From: Pseudonocardia sp.
GTDB taxonomy: Bacteria > Actinomycetota > Actinomycetes > Mycobacteriales > Pseudonocardiaceae
DNA: 64,000 nt
Direction: 5' to 3'
Assembly: GCA_029263115.1 (NCBI GenBank)
Contig: JAJCYC010000171.1
Span: forward strand, 1-64,000
Shown: positions 63,886-64,000 of the stretch, piece after piece
Position numbering within the stretch: position 1 is the stretch's first letter
How the letters are laid out: each line of letters opens with the position of its first letter
Translations under genes and position numbers: made by a program
The notes under the pieces: model-generated
Told to the model about the DNA's origin: nothing
What the model saw: the letters and a program-made list of their open reading frames with translations, nothing else
Database searches by the model: none

Positions 63886-64000
63886 TCAGCCGAAGGCCTC
63901 GCCCTCCGGGAGCCTCAGGTCGGGCTTGTCCAGCTCCTCCACGTGCACGTCCTTGAAGGTGATCACCCGGACGTTCTTGACGAACCTCGCCGGCCGGTAC
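63886..64000 (-). CDS. DUF2469 family protein (C-terminal part only; window edge)
   Basis: YRPARFVKNVRVITFKDVHVEELDKPDLRLPEGEAFG*; next to yraN as in mycobacteria. Confidence 0.85.
   Translation of the reverse strand, partial: YRPARFVKNVRVITFKDVHVEELDKPDLRLPEGEAFG

Overview
This is a high-GC actinobacterial chromosomal window. It is mycothiol-type, and its gene order resembles the Mycobacterium pnp–rpsO–ribF–truB–rbfA–infB–nusA–rimP–proS–cob–mtr–map–ispG–rip–dxr–cdsA–frr–pyrH–tsf–rpsB–xerC–dprA–comM–yraN block. A Pseudonocardiaceae-like origin is likely but not proven. Most of the window is core housekeeping DNA. The accessory or unusual content is: (1) a degenerate, ORF-deleted group II intron (about 47617-48350) inserted between a mug-type uracil-DNA glycosylase and a DinB-like gene, inside a LigD-Pol/LigC-type repair neighbourhood; (2) five genes (an AraC-type regulator, a Phd-type antitoxin, a VapC-type PIN toxin, mug, and a short ORF in the cob cluster) whose reading frames are each broken by what looks like a single G/C indel, four of them in or beside G/C runs; (3) an aminotransferase class V C-terminal stub; (4) a putative secreted protein + DUF6529-like membrane protein + Tat/lipobox Rieske trio that may be an uncharacterised envelope redox chain; (5) a large, apparently cytoplasmic S41-like protease lacking the CTP-type Lys; (6) rpsB reading out of frame into tsf. 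No CRISPR array, prophage, tRNA or rRNA was recognised. All calls come from reading the supplied sequence and ORF translations. No database search was run.
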